Assembly (NCBI GenBank): GCA_021030905.1
Contig: JAGFMI010000008.1
Span: forward strand, 1,240,001-1,304,000
Direction: 5' to 3'
DNA from: Pyrenula massariospora
Taxonomy: Eukaryota > Ascomycota > Eurotiomycetes > Pyrenulales > Pyrenulaceae
DNA length: 64,000 bases
Each line of letters opens with the position of its first letter. Within the stretch, counting starts at the first letter, position 1. A model generated the notes under the pieces. It was not told the origin of the DNA. It ran no database searches and worked only from the letters and a program-made list of their open reading frames with translations. Made by a program: the position numbers and the translations under genes. Shown here piece after piece: positions 11,301-19,985 of the stretch.

Positions 11301-11549
11301 CTGGTCAGAAGAAATCCTGCCCGCAAGCTGACTGTAAATCTAGCCGATTTCTTCGACGGAAAGCATAATGTTATCCTGGGCGGTTCCTGGGCAACCCACC
11401 CACGAATCGCCGGGCGGAAGACCTTGTAAGCCACCGATCCGCTCTAGTTGTGAAACCTCCTGAGCGCTGACCTGTATAGTGTCAACTGGTACCAGCGGAA
11501 CTATTCCTATGTCTGGGCAGGAGCACGTCTTGTTCGTGACGTAGCCTGA
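8353..11549 (+). CDS. egt1: Ergothioneine biosynthesis protein 1 (EgtD-EgtB fusion)
   Basis: Eight exons: 8353..8584, 8635..8779, 8840..9519, 9776..9991, 10037..10964, 11017..11294, 11344..11425, 11480..11549, giving 876 aa. All joins keep frame with GT/AG introns of 45-60 nt, except intron 3 (256 nt, GTAAGT donor). The N-terminal half is the SAM-dependent histidine trimethylase (EgtD-like): LLIELGSGN near residue 120 and VVMSLGSSIGNFSR mid-domain. The second half is the iron-dependent sulfoxide synthase (EgtB-like): a DinB-type region with YLGHIPTF near 417 and HEAMHLE at 512-518, giving the three-histidine iron site, then an FGE-sulfatase fold with GGVWEWTSS and GGSWATHPRIAGR. It makes hercynylcysteine sulfoxide from histidine and cysteine; a separate PLP lyase (Egt2), not seen here, finishes ergothioneine. 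Length matches the fungal family. The start could also be the Met at residue 23. Confidence 0.93.
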
Positions 11550-12213
11550 TTGAGTCTAACGGCTCGTACTAAAAGTTGTCTACCTTTCATAAGTTGGCTT
11601 TCGTTTAAAAGATACTGGACACTCGCTTCAGCAGATTCAAAAAGATTGAGCTCACGTAGGAGAATTGATCCGATTAATAGCAAATGGTTGCCTGTTGAAG
11701 CTTTAAAGCAGGGTGATCAAAATGAAAGTACTTCAGGTGCTCAGCTTTGCCTTGTTTCGCCGTATAAGATTTCGAAGCAATGGTATGTTGGGTAAATCCA
11801 TTGTGACCTTTCTACAAATAGTGAAATTGTCATCGAGCGAACAAAGGAATACCCTTGTCTCAGAATCTTGTCCGTAAGAGCCGGCTCACCATGTCTCGGA
11901 CGCGTGCAGATCGATCACTTGGCTTCAGCGGTGAGCTGGTGTTCACTAAAGGTGACGTACTCTACATCAAGATTTTGGATCCCTGGGGTTCTATTATCTT
12001 CACTATCGCGGCCTGTTGCCTGGGAAGCTTTCCAAACTTATTGACTAATTAGGATATAGAGATCTACTCACCAAACATTTTCACAAGGATTTTCAGCTTA
12101 CCATCTCAGAAGCAAAGATCTGATCTCCCAACTAAAGGCTTTCTAACCGAGTATCCTCAGACAATATTACCCTACCTTCTCTCTCTTCCTAAGCTGTGAG
12201 CAAGGCCACCGCC
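11550..12213. other. Intergenic spacer
   Basis: About 660 bp between two plus-strand genes. No domain-bearing open frame, repeat or RNA gene seen; it probably carries the egt1 3' UTR and the promoter of the zinc-finger gene. Confidence 0.35.
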
Positions 12214-13469
12214 ATGCCGGAAAACAACTACGAAAACGCATTTGGCATGGAAGAACAGTGGAACACATACAAATGGGAGGATTTCTCAACACTTGGTACG
12301 TTATATTACCAACCCCATCCTTTGAAATTCGGAATACGCACACACTTGTCCTTTAGGACCGGAAGAAAATTTGTGTGGGAAGATGCTGACACGTAATCGC
12401 CCAGAACATGCCTGTGGTGTTTGTGGTGTCCGTCTCAACGGTGCAAATGCGAAGACAAGCTGCTTCGGAAAGCATATCGAAGCATGTCCACTCTACCATC
12501 CGATGATGCAGCGAGTCAACAGGGCTCATTCCTGCAAAAGGCAGGGAGTTATTTCTTATCCCATTAAGCAATCTATGATCCTCCGCGAAAGAGCTGACGT
12601 CAAACAGCTGTCACATCTCCTCCGAAACCCACCACGAAAGAGACAAAGCCATCACAGAGCTCTGCTTCAACATTCTCGACCGATTTAAAGCCCAAAGTAC
12701 ACAATCTGCACCTCGACCCAAGAAGAAGAGAAGACATACAGGTACAGGCTCTGCTTCGACAACGGACGACTCAAACTCAGTAAGGGACGAGTGGTTGGTT
12801 GAGCCTGTTGACACGGAGATCGCTGTGATTGATGACGATCCTGAACTCGCTCCCGCCGAAAAATTCACGAAAAGACAGAAGAAGGAACAAAAGAGAATGA
12901 CGAGGGAGCTTGAAAGAAAAGCCGGCGGTCTACGTCTGGATATGCCTACCAAGGCAGGGGCCGTTGTCAAGACAAGGATCGCGACACAATCCGACATCGA
13001 CCAGCTGGCAACGATATTGCATGGTCCGGAGTTCTTAATCCGCATGCGTGGAAAGTCTGGGGCGGCTCAAGCGGCGATTAAGGAAAGAGCGCTACAAGAG
13101 AATGTGCAGGCTCGCAATAGAGGGCCAATCGGCCGTCCAGAGAATGGCCACATCTTTCTCTGGAACAATTTTGACCACAATCCCGATCCAGCGCAAGCTG
13201 AGAATCTGACAAGTCAAATACTGGAGAAACTGGGTATGGAGCTTAACATTGTCAAGCGTCACAAGCCACTCCGACCAGCGCTTGAGAGACTGCAAAAATT
13301 GGTAGAGGAAGACTTGATCAATCTGCAGAATGAGCTGAGGGACGTGAGGAAAAGAGAGAAGGTTTATTGGGGATTTGTAGGCAGGGATGTATGGAAAGCT
13401 CATTGGCAGAGAATGGAAGAGAGAGATTGGCATACTGGTATGAGAATTGCGCAACAAGATTTCAAATAG
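12214..13469 (+). CDS. Hypothetical protein with C2HC zinc finger
   Basis: Exon 1 (12214..12295) joins exon 2 (from 12357) across a 61-nt intron (GTACGT donor, CTTTAG acceptor). Exon 2 encodes ACGVCG...GKHIEACP, a Cys-x2-Cys-x16-His-x3-Cys finger reminiscent of UBZ4/Rad18-type ubiquitin-binding fingers, which usually have a shorter loop. The frame then changes: from about 12594 to the stop at 13467-13469 a different frame carries a basic linker (PRPKKKRR), a charged coiled-coil-like segment (KFTKRQKKEQKRMTRELERK) and a compact C-terminus ending WHTGMRIAQQDFK. A second intron must lie at about 12486-12660. 12548..12593 (46 nt) keeps frame, but its donor GTTATT and acceptor GAG are weak, so this junction is unresolved. 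Function unknown; a nuclear ubiquitin- or DNA-related role is only suggested by the finger. Confidence 0.55.
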
Positions 13470-13691
13470 GAAGGCTGTTACTCTTTCAGGATCTAAGGTC
13501 TTGTTCAAGATAGCCATAGAGAAGTTCTAGAAGAGCTTTGGTGCAAGGCTGGATTGATGGACAGTGTAAGATCAAGAGCATTGGATCCATTTAGTCTATT
13601 GGACCTTCCTGGACTTGAATATTATCCTTACTGCCATCATAGCTATTAAGGGCGAATCAATTTGGCAAATTAGCTGGTCTTCATCAGCCTC

Positions 13692-14468
13692 TCATACCGA
13701 TATTTGGCTCCCTTCTCTAAAGCTACCAGCATTGCTGCCACCCTTTTTGTCTTTTGCTTCCTCAACCCAGACCTCCATCCGTAACTCGCCCGCTTCAACT
13801 CTCCTGACAGCTAAAGTTCTCCGTTTATGGTGCCTAGGATCCGATTGCTCACCTTCGGATTCCTCTTCTACCTCGGCAGCGACCCAGATTCTTTCTCCGG
13901 GATCCAATCTTCCCACCGGACGCTCTGCCTCGTCCTTTACCTCCATCATAATCGTGAAAGTACACTCCTCATCCGTCGGAAGAGGCTTCATCCTCGTACA
14001 CTGAACATTCAACCTTGAGAACAGCGACCGAAACAAAGCCTCCAGATCAGCAAGATTGACCTTTCTCTTCAACTCCTCCCCTTCCAGTTCTCCTTCCCCG
14101 GCATTCTCAAACTCCGTCTCTGCATCTTTCCTCCACTCCGGCACGACAGGCAACTCCCCCAAATCCACCACAAACTTCTCAAACACCGTGTTCGTGTCCG
14201 CAGAGAACAACGCAACGGAGAACGTCTGCACCACGTTCTTGCGTAGCTGCGCGCCGACGGCGGAGACGGCGGACGTGATCCAATCGCAGACGTCCGGGTG
14301 CCGGCACTGGCGGATGGGGAAGTTGTAGGCGCGGACGGGGGTGAAGGCCTCGGAAGGGTAGATTTTGCGGAGGTAGAGGATTTGGTGTGTGAAGGCGCGG
14401 AGAAAGGTGAGGAGGTGGGTGTGGAGGGAGAGCGGGGTGGAGAGGAGGTTCGAGGTTGGTGCGGGCAT
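13692..14468 (-). CDS. rev7: HORMA-domain protein Rev7/Mad2B (DNA polymerase zeta accessory subunit)
   Basis: Single exon, 258 aa. The HORMA fold is visible from the N-terminus: LLTFLRAFTHQILYLRKIYP at about 19-38, FTPVRAYNFPIRQCRHPDVCDWI at about 42-64, then VFEKFVVDLGELP at about 95-107. These match MAD2L2/Rev7 (helix with the ILY(L/V)R..YP motif, then a CHP-type segment) better than Mad2 itself. Rev7 binds Rev3 to form translesion polymerase zeta, and in animals also acts in shieldin. A Glu-rich loop (about 120-135) and a Lys/Gly-rich tail extend the core slightly beyond the ~210 aa human protein. It is convergent with the zinc-finger gene, 222 bp apart. Confidence 0.85.
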   Translation of the reverse strand: MPAPTSNLLSTPLSLHTHLLTFLRAFTHQILYLRKIYPSEAFTPVRAYNFPIRQCRHPDVCDWITSAVSAVGAQLRKNVVQTFSVALFSADTNTVFEKFVVDLGELPVVPEWRKDAETEFENAGEGELEGEELKRKVNLADLEALFRSLFSRLNVQCTRMKPLPTDEECTFTIMMEVKDEAERPVGRLDPGERIWVAAEVEEESEGEQSDPRHHKRRTLAVRRVEAGELRMEVWVEEAKDKKGGSNAGSFREGSQISV

Positions 14469-14597
14469 TGCTCAAGGAGGTCGGTAGAACGCTGTTTGGA
14501 CAGTGGAGCTCTGCTTTGCCATCGTTCAGATCAAACGCGATCGCAGTTGAGCGCCATTCGAGATGATTGTGTTGACATACTGCCTGCCCACTTGACG

Positions 14598-14860
14598 ATG
14601 GCAACGATCGCGGACAACCCTTACAGACGCGGGGTGAGGGTGGCGTCGCGAAATTGACGCGTGCCCCGCAAGTACTGATAAGACCTCCTGCACTTTAGAT
14701 TGCTAAGAGACACCAGCTCTCGTGCAGCTCGTACCGAACACACGACGAGATGCTGAACTCATCCAAATCTTCAAACACAACCGTCAACCCCCGTCGTCGA
14801 CAACCTCTTTTGATAGCTGCCTACGAACGCATGCCCGTCCAGATAGGATTTCTGAAATAG
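14598..14860 (+). CDS. Possible small two-exon gene (65 aa)
   Basis: An ATG at 14598 opens 12 codons (MATIADNPYRRG), then a 65-nt candidate intron (GTGAGG donor, TACTGATAAG branch region, GCACTTTAG acceptor, 14634..14698), then 54 open codons to a TAG at 14858-14860. The predicted protein is basic, Ser/Arg-rich and without recognisable domain. It sits 130 bp from the start of rev7 on the opposite strand, so a divergent transcript is plausible. Support is limited to the intron and open frame, and chance is a real alternative. Confidence 0.3.
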
Positions 14861-15811
14861 AGCTCATATATGTGTTCGTATAACGAGTGGACTCCATAAA
14901 AGGGACGAAGCCACTACTATCCCCATCGATATCAGGTTAGAGATTCCAGAATGGTTCCAGAGCGACTGTTGGATTGCGATTGAGCGACAAAAAGATCTGT
15001 ATCCGTGCAGAAGTACCCGTGGTAGCGAGTTAGTTGATTAACTGGGACATAATTTCCTCTATTTTTTGTTATTCTCGTTCGCCCTACCGGCGGAGGATGT
15101 CATTACTAGGTAGCCAAGGAGCTCTAGCATCTAGCAATAGTATCAAAAATTGGTGATAAATGCTCTGAGTACATTGCATATATTCATAGCGAAAAGGAGG
15201 TCGCTTTCGCTTTCTGCGCTTTTCTTACATTCGGTTAATGTGGGCAATTGAAGCTTACAAGGCCGCAGCGGCCACTGACCGTGTACAGTGCAAGACCCTT
15301 CAGCTTGTTAGGCACCGTGATGCCAAATTTACCTTCAACCTCTGTATAGAGAGGAAGTCGAAGCGTTGTTTTGCTGTTCAACGCTGAGCCGTGTCTCGGT
15401 CTTACCAACCTGAAGTATCCCTGGCTATTCGTACTTGACAACTCCGACGACCCAAGGGTGGACTACCAAGGAGATTTATATCCAGCGGACCCCTGGATTT
15501 AAATGCTAACGTCTCGCACCGACTAATTCTAGCAGTACGCTCCTAAGACGAGCGCTATAGAAGGATCATCGGATAAGAGTGCTCACGAGCTTTTTTCGAA
15601 GGCTGCTGCCTCGAGATTATAACACTAAGCTAGAAGAGTATGCATACAAGGTTACTAGTTCTTGCCAGCCACATGTTCACGCATCGATCCAGGGGAGGGG
15701 GTGAAACACTTCTCCAAGAGCTGGCTGACACAATAAGACCGCTGATTTGAGGCAATATTGAATTATGATCTCGGGCATAGGCGAGCAAGGAAAGCAGTAT
15801 ATTACAAAGCC
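14861..15811. other. Gene-free stretch
   Basis: About 950 bp with short open frames only. No domain, splice-supported exon chain, RNA gene or repeat is visible. Confidence 0.35.
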
Positions 15812-16211
15812 TCAATCCTCATCACCAGACTCGTTTGCCTCGTGCACACCAACGCCAATAGCTACTGCAGCAATAATAATGACGATCAAAAGCACCAGCA
15901 AAACGATGCACCAGCACCTTTTTGATCTGCGCTTGGCCTTCTGCACCTGTCTCACGGTCTCCACAGTCTTGTACTCGACTTTAGGCGGCGCGACGGCGAC
16001 TGCAGCGCCGCCATCAGGAGCATAGGCAAATGCGGTGCCGTTTGGTGAGACGAAGCCCTGACCTTGGCCGGACGTTGCTAGAAATCCCTCCTCGTTGGCC
16101 GCTAGGAGTGTTAGAAGCAGGTCGAAGACTGTGATCTTGTAACGTACCGGCATTACTTGCGCCCATCAACATTGCATTCTTCTGCGCCAGAGCCTTCGTC
16201 GTATCGCCCAT
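15812..16211 (-). CDS. Small single-pass membrane protein
   Basis: Two exons (16148..16211 and 15812..16101) are separated by a 46-nt intron with GTACGT donor, TTCTAACAC branch region and TCCTAG acceptor. The product is 117 aa. The N-terminal half is soluble and Gly/Ala-rich. It is followed by a Lys/Arg-rich stretch with two cysteines (KAKRRSKRCWC), one long hydrophobic helix (IVLLVLLIVIIIAAVAIGVGV, about residues 86-106) and a short acidic tail ending NESGDED. A single helix near the C-terminus with preceding basic residues and cysteines suggests a tail-anchored or palmitoylated protein. No family recognised. It is divergent from the 16706-17317 gene. Confidence 0.7.
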
Positions 16212-16705
16212 AATGCCGTTGCGTGTGTGGTGAATATGTTGGATGTAAGACGAGAGGTTAGGTTGCACGCTTTGCAAGGCATATAACTCCTTCAGACAGG
16301 ATGAAGAGAAGCGTAACGCGGAAAATCCATCGAACGCAATAGGGGGCAAGGTGCGCAGCTCTTGAGTAATGAAAGGCAAATTCGCGTGAGGCTAATTCGG
16401 GAGCACAAGAGCCTGGGCCAGCCCGTTCCCTTCCCTTCTTCCTTCTGCCTGTATTGCGCAGCCAGGCTGAGCTGAGATGGCTGAAGAATGGCTTGCTGCA
16501 AGCCTCGCGACCGGAGAGCCACCATCAGACGATATTAGTAAATGTAAGCGAGGACTTAAGTATGGTGTCTGATATAAGTAAGCTCTAGGCCAACACCCAA
16601 AAACCATCTGCTTTCTGTGAACAACTTTGTCCTCTTCTTCCCTTGGTCCTCCGGTTTTAGAACACCTCAAAGACAACTCGAAGTTTCAGCCTCCAATTTG
16701 CTATC
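16212..16705. promoter_or_regulatory. Divergent intergenic region
   Basis: About 490 bp between two divergent small genes, expected to contain both promoters. No unambiguous TATA box or motif was recognised. Confidence 0.35.
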
Positions 16706-17317
16706 ATGCCTATCCCTCCCTTCGACCCCGTGAGTCTATCAACCTTGGGCTTCGCTGCGAGTGCCTTCGGCTTGCAGACCGCAACGGCTGGCCGCAAGTT
16801 CTACAGAGATGCGAAGGAAGATCGTCAAAGAGACCAGGTATGACAGACCGTCTCAGACTCTTTGAAGTACACTAAGCCTGGAATTTCTCAGCAAGGTAGC
16901 ACATCAGCTTCACCACCTTGCTTCCTCGAAGATCGCGAAATCAAATCTGGGACTGCCGGGACAGGCCAAGTCTTCAACCTCTCAGATGGCACCGTCGTCG
17001 CCGGTGGTAGTAATGAAGGGGATATGACTTTTACCACAATCCGTTCTACGAAGGTTGTCTCGCTCGGAGCGGGCAAACATGCGAACTCGGCCCAAGGCAT
17101 CTCCCAACTAGTCGATACGGCAAATGCAAGACCTGCCCAATCAGCAGCAGCTCAGGCGCTGCCTTTGCTCCTAATGCAGCAGATGCAAACGCAAAATCAC
17201 ACACAACAGCAACCACAACAATATCTACCAGCTAATGAGGAACCAATGAAGAAGAAGGAGCGGCGGCGTCGCAAAGGCATGGGGCTAGAAGACGGGCCCA
17301 AATCAGGACGCCGCTAG
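16706..17317 (+). CDS. Hypothetical protein, 185 aa
   Basis: Exon 1 (16706..16837) encodes MPIPPFDPVSLSTLGFAASA and continues to KEDRQRDQ. A 54-nt intron (GTATGA donor, TTTCTCAG acceptor, 16838..16891) leads to exon 2 (16892..17317). The N-terminus has a moderately hydrophobic segment (STLGFAASAFGLQTATAG) followed by a charged helix. The middle (SGTAGTGQVFNLSDGTVVAGG) is Gly/Thr-rich. The C-terminus is Gln-rich (QQMQTQNHTQQQPQQYL) and then strongly basic (KKKERRRRKG), possibly a nuclear or nucleic-acid-binding tail. No named family recognised. Confidence 0.6.
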
Positions 17318-18364
17318 TGGGAAGCGGGACGTGGTGAACAAAAGCAAGCCTCGCCCGAGGCTTGCTGCTTGTTTGGAAGATTGACAAATAGCTTCGGAGG
17401 CTTGTGCTTGCAGCTTTACTAGAATAAGGAACCAGAACATACGCTGAAAGGATGGGCGGCGGTCGCGGCTGTGTGAAAGCTGATGCGTACCTGTACTTTG
17501 TGCTACTATTCTAGACTCAACTGCGTCGATTGAATATTCGCGTCGCGCAAGCTATCCATTGGCACTAATTTACCAAGCGCGTTTATTGGTTAGCCAATAT
17601 TGGTGATTTCGAAGTAATCAATCGCCCATTATCAATCTAATTGTCCTAGTGACAACAGGAGCCAACCCAGCCAAGGGCGGGATCATAGTAGGGGTGTGTG
17701 TGTAGTCGTAATTCGCTCAGGGAAAAGCAATGTGTTCCAGGCACTTCAGGAGAGCCGCCCAGGCAATAAGACTTGGTCTAGAAGAAAGGGGAGGGACAAC
17801 TTTGTACATACCTATCTAGAGATAACAAGAGCGGCGCGTTGCCACCAAGCCTATCCAGGTGGGCTTTAGGGCGGAAGGCTGAAGACTTAGTCGTGGCATG
17901 TTTCGGCCTCCTTTGCACCAGGGCCGTATCGATAAGACGAGTGTGCCAGTCTTAGTCGCGCTAGTTAGACGTACCGGAAGTGGCTCGCGTAGTCGTGCTC
18001 AGAGCTTGAGAAGCCTGTGTCGTCAACTTTTGCGTGCGCATTGGCCGTGGCGTCTTGCACGGTATCCATCGTTTTCAGCTTCAACATGTTGGCAGCTTCG
18101 AAGGTGATTTCCATCGCTCGAGATATTAGTGGTGAGGCTGCCCCGTGGACGTAACTTCGTGCCCATGACTACGGGATGTCTAACATTAGTATGTTGGTGG
18201 GCAAGTCTAGAGTAGAGTGGAGCGGAGCGGAGCGGTACGCAGTGTCAGATTATGAGGATCACGAGCTTATGGGACATTGAATTCATTGAATTGATGCTGC
18301 TAACGATCGTAATGCGCGCCCGGCCTTTTTCAACAGTTAGGAAATGATAGCTGCAAGGTACCTA
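17318..18364. other. Gene-poor block left of the synthetase pseudogene
   Basis: About 1 kb with no credible gene. It holds one copy of an imperfect ~63-bp direct repeat (17930-17994) and a tiny tandem array, AGCGG x3, at 18221-18235. Confidence 0.45.
17930..17994 (+). repeat. Imperfect direct repeat, copy A
   Basis: About 65 bp matching 19622-19684 in the same orientation at roughly 75-80% identity by eye. The best blocks are TCGCGCTAGTTA and AAGTGGCTCGCG, shared by both copies. The two copies bracket the prolyl-tRNA synthetase pseudogene. Family unknown. Confidence 0.65.
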
Positions 18365-19498
18365 ATATGAGGAGCTTATGGCTGTACCTGTCGTGAAGGG
18401 ACGCAAAACGGAAAATGTAAAATTTCCGGGCGCACTACATACCACAACCCTGGAGAGCTTTATTGAGACTAATGGTCGCGCTATTCAAGCTGGTAAGATT
18501 ACACTGCTTGCTCGTGTATGACTGCTGACCTGAACACTGGGCACCTCACACGCATTGGGTGAGAATTCTACCAGGATGTATGCCATTACAGTTGAAGATC
18601 CTGCTTCCAAAAAGGTTGACGGTGAAAGCCAAAAGCTTTATGTGTAAGTGATAGTGTAATGACTCTGCGGAGAAGATCAATCTCACAAGTAGCACTAGAT
18701 TGCAAAATAGCTGAGGAATTTCAACTCGATCACTCCGAACTATGCTTGCCGAATTTCAGGTCGCCTTGATCCTAGCCGCACGCACTAGTGACGCCGATAG
18801 GCAAAAGCTCCTGAACGATATTCAAGGCATTGCAAAGACGCTCACTGAACGTGGCATCCGTGTAGAATGCGATACACGCTCGCGTTATTCTCCTGGTTGG
18901 AAGTTTTCGGAATATGAGGTAAGTCTCCCATCTTAGATGGCTATGAATAGCAGCGTTCAACTCTTCCGCAGCTCCGTGGGTATCCTCTGCGCATCGAATT
19001 CGGTCCCAAGAACGCAACCAACGGAGTGATTACGACTGTTCGTCGCGACACTTGTGAAGAGAGTGCTATTTAAACGTCAGATGAGATGGTGAATGACGTG
19101 CAAAAGTGGCTTGACCAAACACAGCAGAACATGCTTACACGAGCAAGAAAGACGTACCAAGACCACATCAAGTACAGTAGCAACTAGGATGAGGTAGTCC
19201 CTGTGCTTAACGCGAAGAACGTGATTCGCATACCACATTACGGTGACGGGGCTTGCACTGAGGCGGTTAAAAAAGAAACGGCAGAGATGGGCAAGACGGT
19301 AGATATGGATCTTCGAGCTCCATCAATGGGCGCTGAAGGTAGATAATTCTAATGCTTCTCGCGAACGATGTTCTGACACATTTGCTAGCGCTTTGTATGC
19401 CTTTTGAGCAGTTCAATTTACCGGAGAATGCAACCTGTATCCACGCTGATTGCGGAAAAGCTGCTATCAACTACACTCAGTGCGGAAGGTCTTATTAG
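18365..19498 (+). pseudogene. Decayed C-terminal fragment of cytosolic prolyl-tRNA synthetase
   Basis: Three frames together spell the C-terminal half of a eukaryotic/archaeal-type prolyl-tRNA synthetase. [16 protein letters not shown] and [12 protein letters not shown] lie at about 18368-18490; TSHALGEN...MYAITVEDPAS at about 18545-18615; ARTSDADRQKLLNDIQGIAKTL and RYSPGWKFSEYE at about 18780-18918. LRGYPLRIEFGPKNATNG with TTVRRDT starts at 18972, VLNAKNVIRIPH is near 19205, and the terminal CGRSY ends at a TAG at 19498. Two tryptophan codons have become stops (QNS-stop-GISTRS near 18715; SN-stop-DEVVP near 19187). About 16 residues are missing between STRSLRTM and LAEFQV, and the first acceptor has lost its AG. 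The second intron is intact (GTAAGT...CCGCAG, 18919-18971), so this is a DNA-level copy, not a retrocopy. The N-terminal catalytic part is absent. A working gene must exist elsewhere. Confidence 0.85.
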
Positions 19499-19985
19499 TT
19501 CAAAGGGTTTGGAAATAAAAATAGACGATAGGCTACATCAAGATGAATCATAAGGTTACTTTCTACTTTTGTACAACTATTAGGTTTATAGTCTTCTAAT
19601 ATAAAGATCTGTTGTGGATAGCGATAAGCCGAACGCGCCCGTCCTCTTCGCGCTAGTTACACGGCTGTAAGTGGCTCGCGCAGTCCGCTACTACAACCAA
19701 GGTACAATAATGCTCCACCTTACTGAGGGTGCCCTTTTTGGTAATCGCACAATACAGCCGCGCCAGTCTTCCGTGATCTTCCTTGGGATTTGAGACTAGG
19801 AGTGTCGCTGCGATGCTCTCGGCAGGCGTTCTTGCTGGTGGTTGTGCTTAGTTCCCACCGGTGAAGCTCTGTATCACCTGGCAGCTCCTCTACCGCCTTG
19901 GGCTAGCGAGCTCTTCCTACACTGCACGAATTCGCGCTATCTTAGCTCTGACCAGCTGAACGGGTCTGCAGCCGGCTGCGTCAAG
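19499..19985. other. Spacer between pseudogene and importin gene
   Basis: About 490 bp holding the second copy of the direct repeat and presumably the importin promoter. In-frame codons precede the chosen importin ATG, but they are not conserved-looking and are probably 5' leader. Confidence 0.4.
19622..19684 (+). repeat. Imperfect direct repeat, copy B
   Basis: Same-orientation partner of 17930-17994, about 1.7 kb downstream. The copies share GATAAG, TCGCGCTAGTTA and GTGGCTCGCG blocks and differ mainly by substitutions plus one short indel. Confidence 0.65.

Noticed and set aside
19842-19985. Upstream in-frame ATG extending Kap114 by 48 residues
   Set aside because: The extra sequence is not importin-like, and MEQEVLHFLQ is the natural N-terminus.
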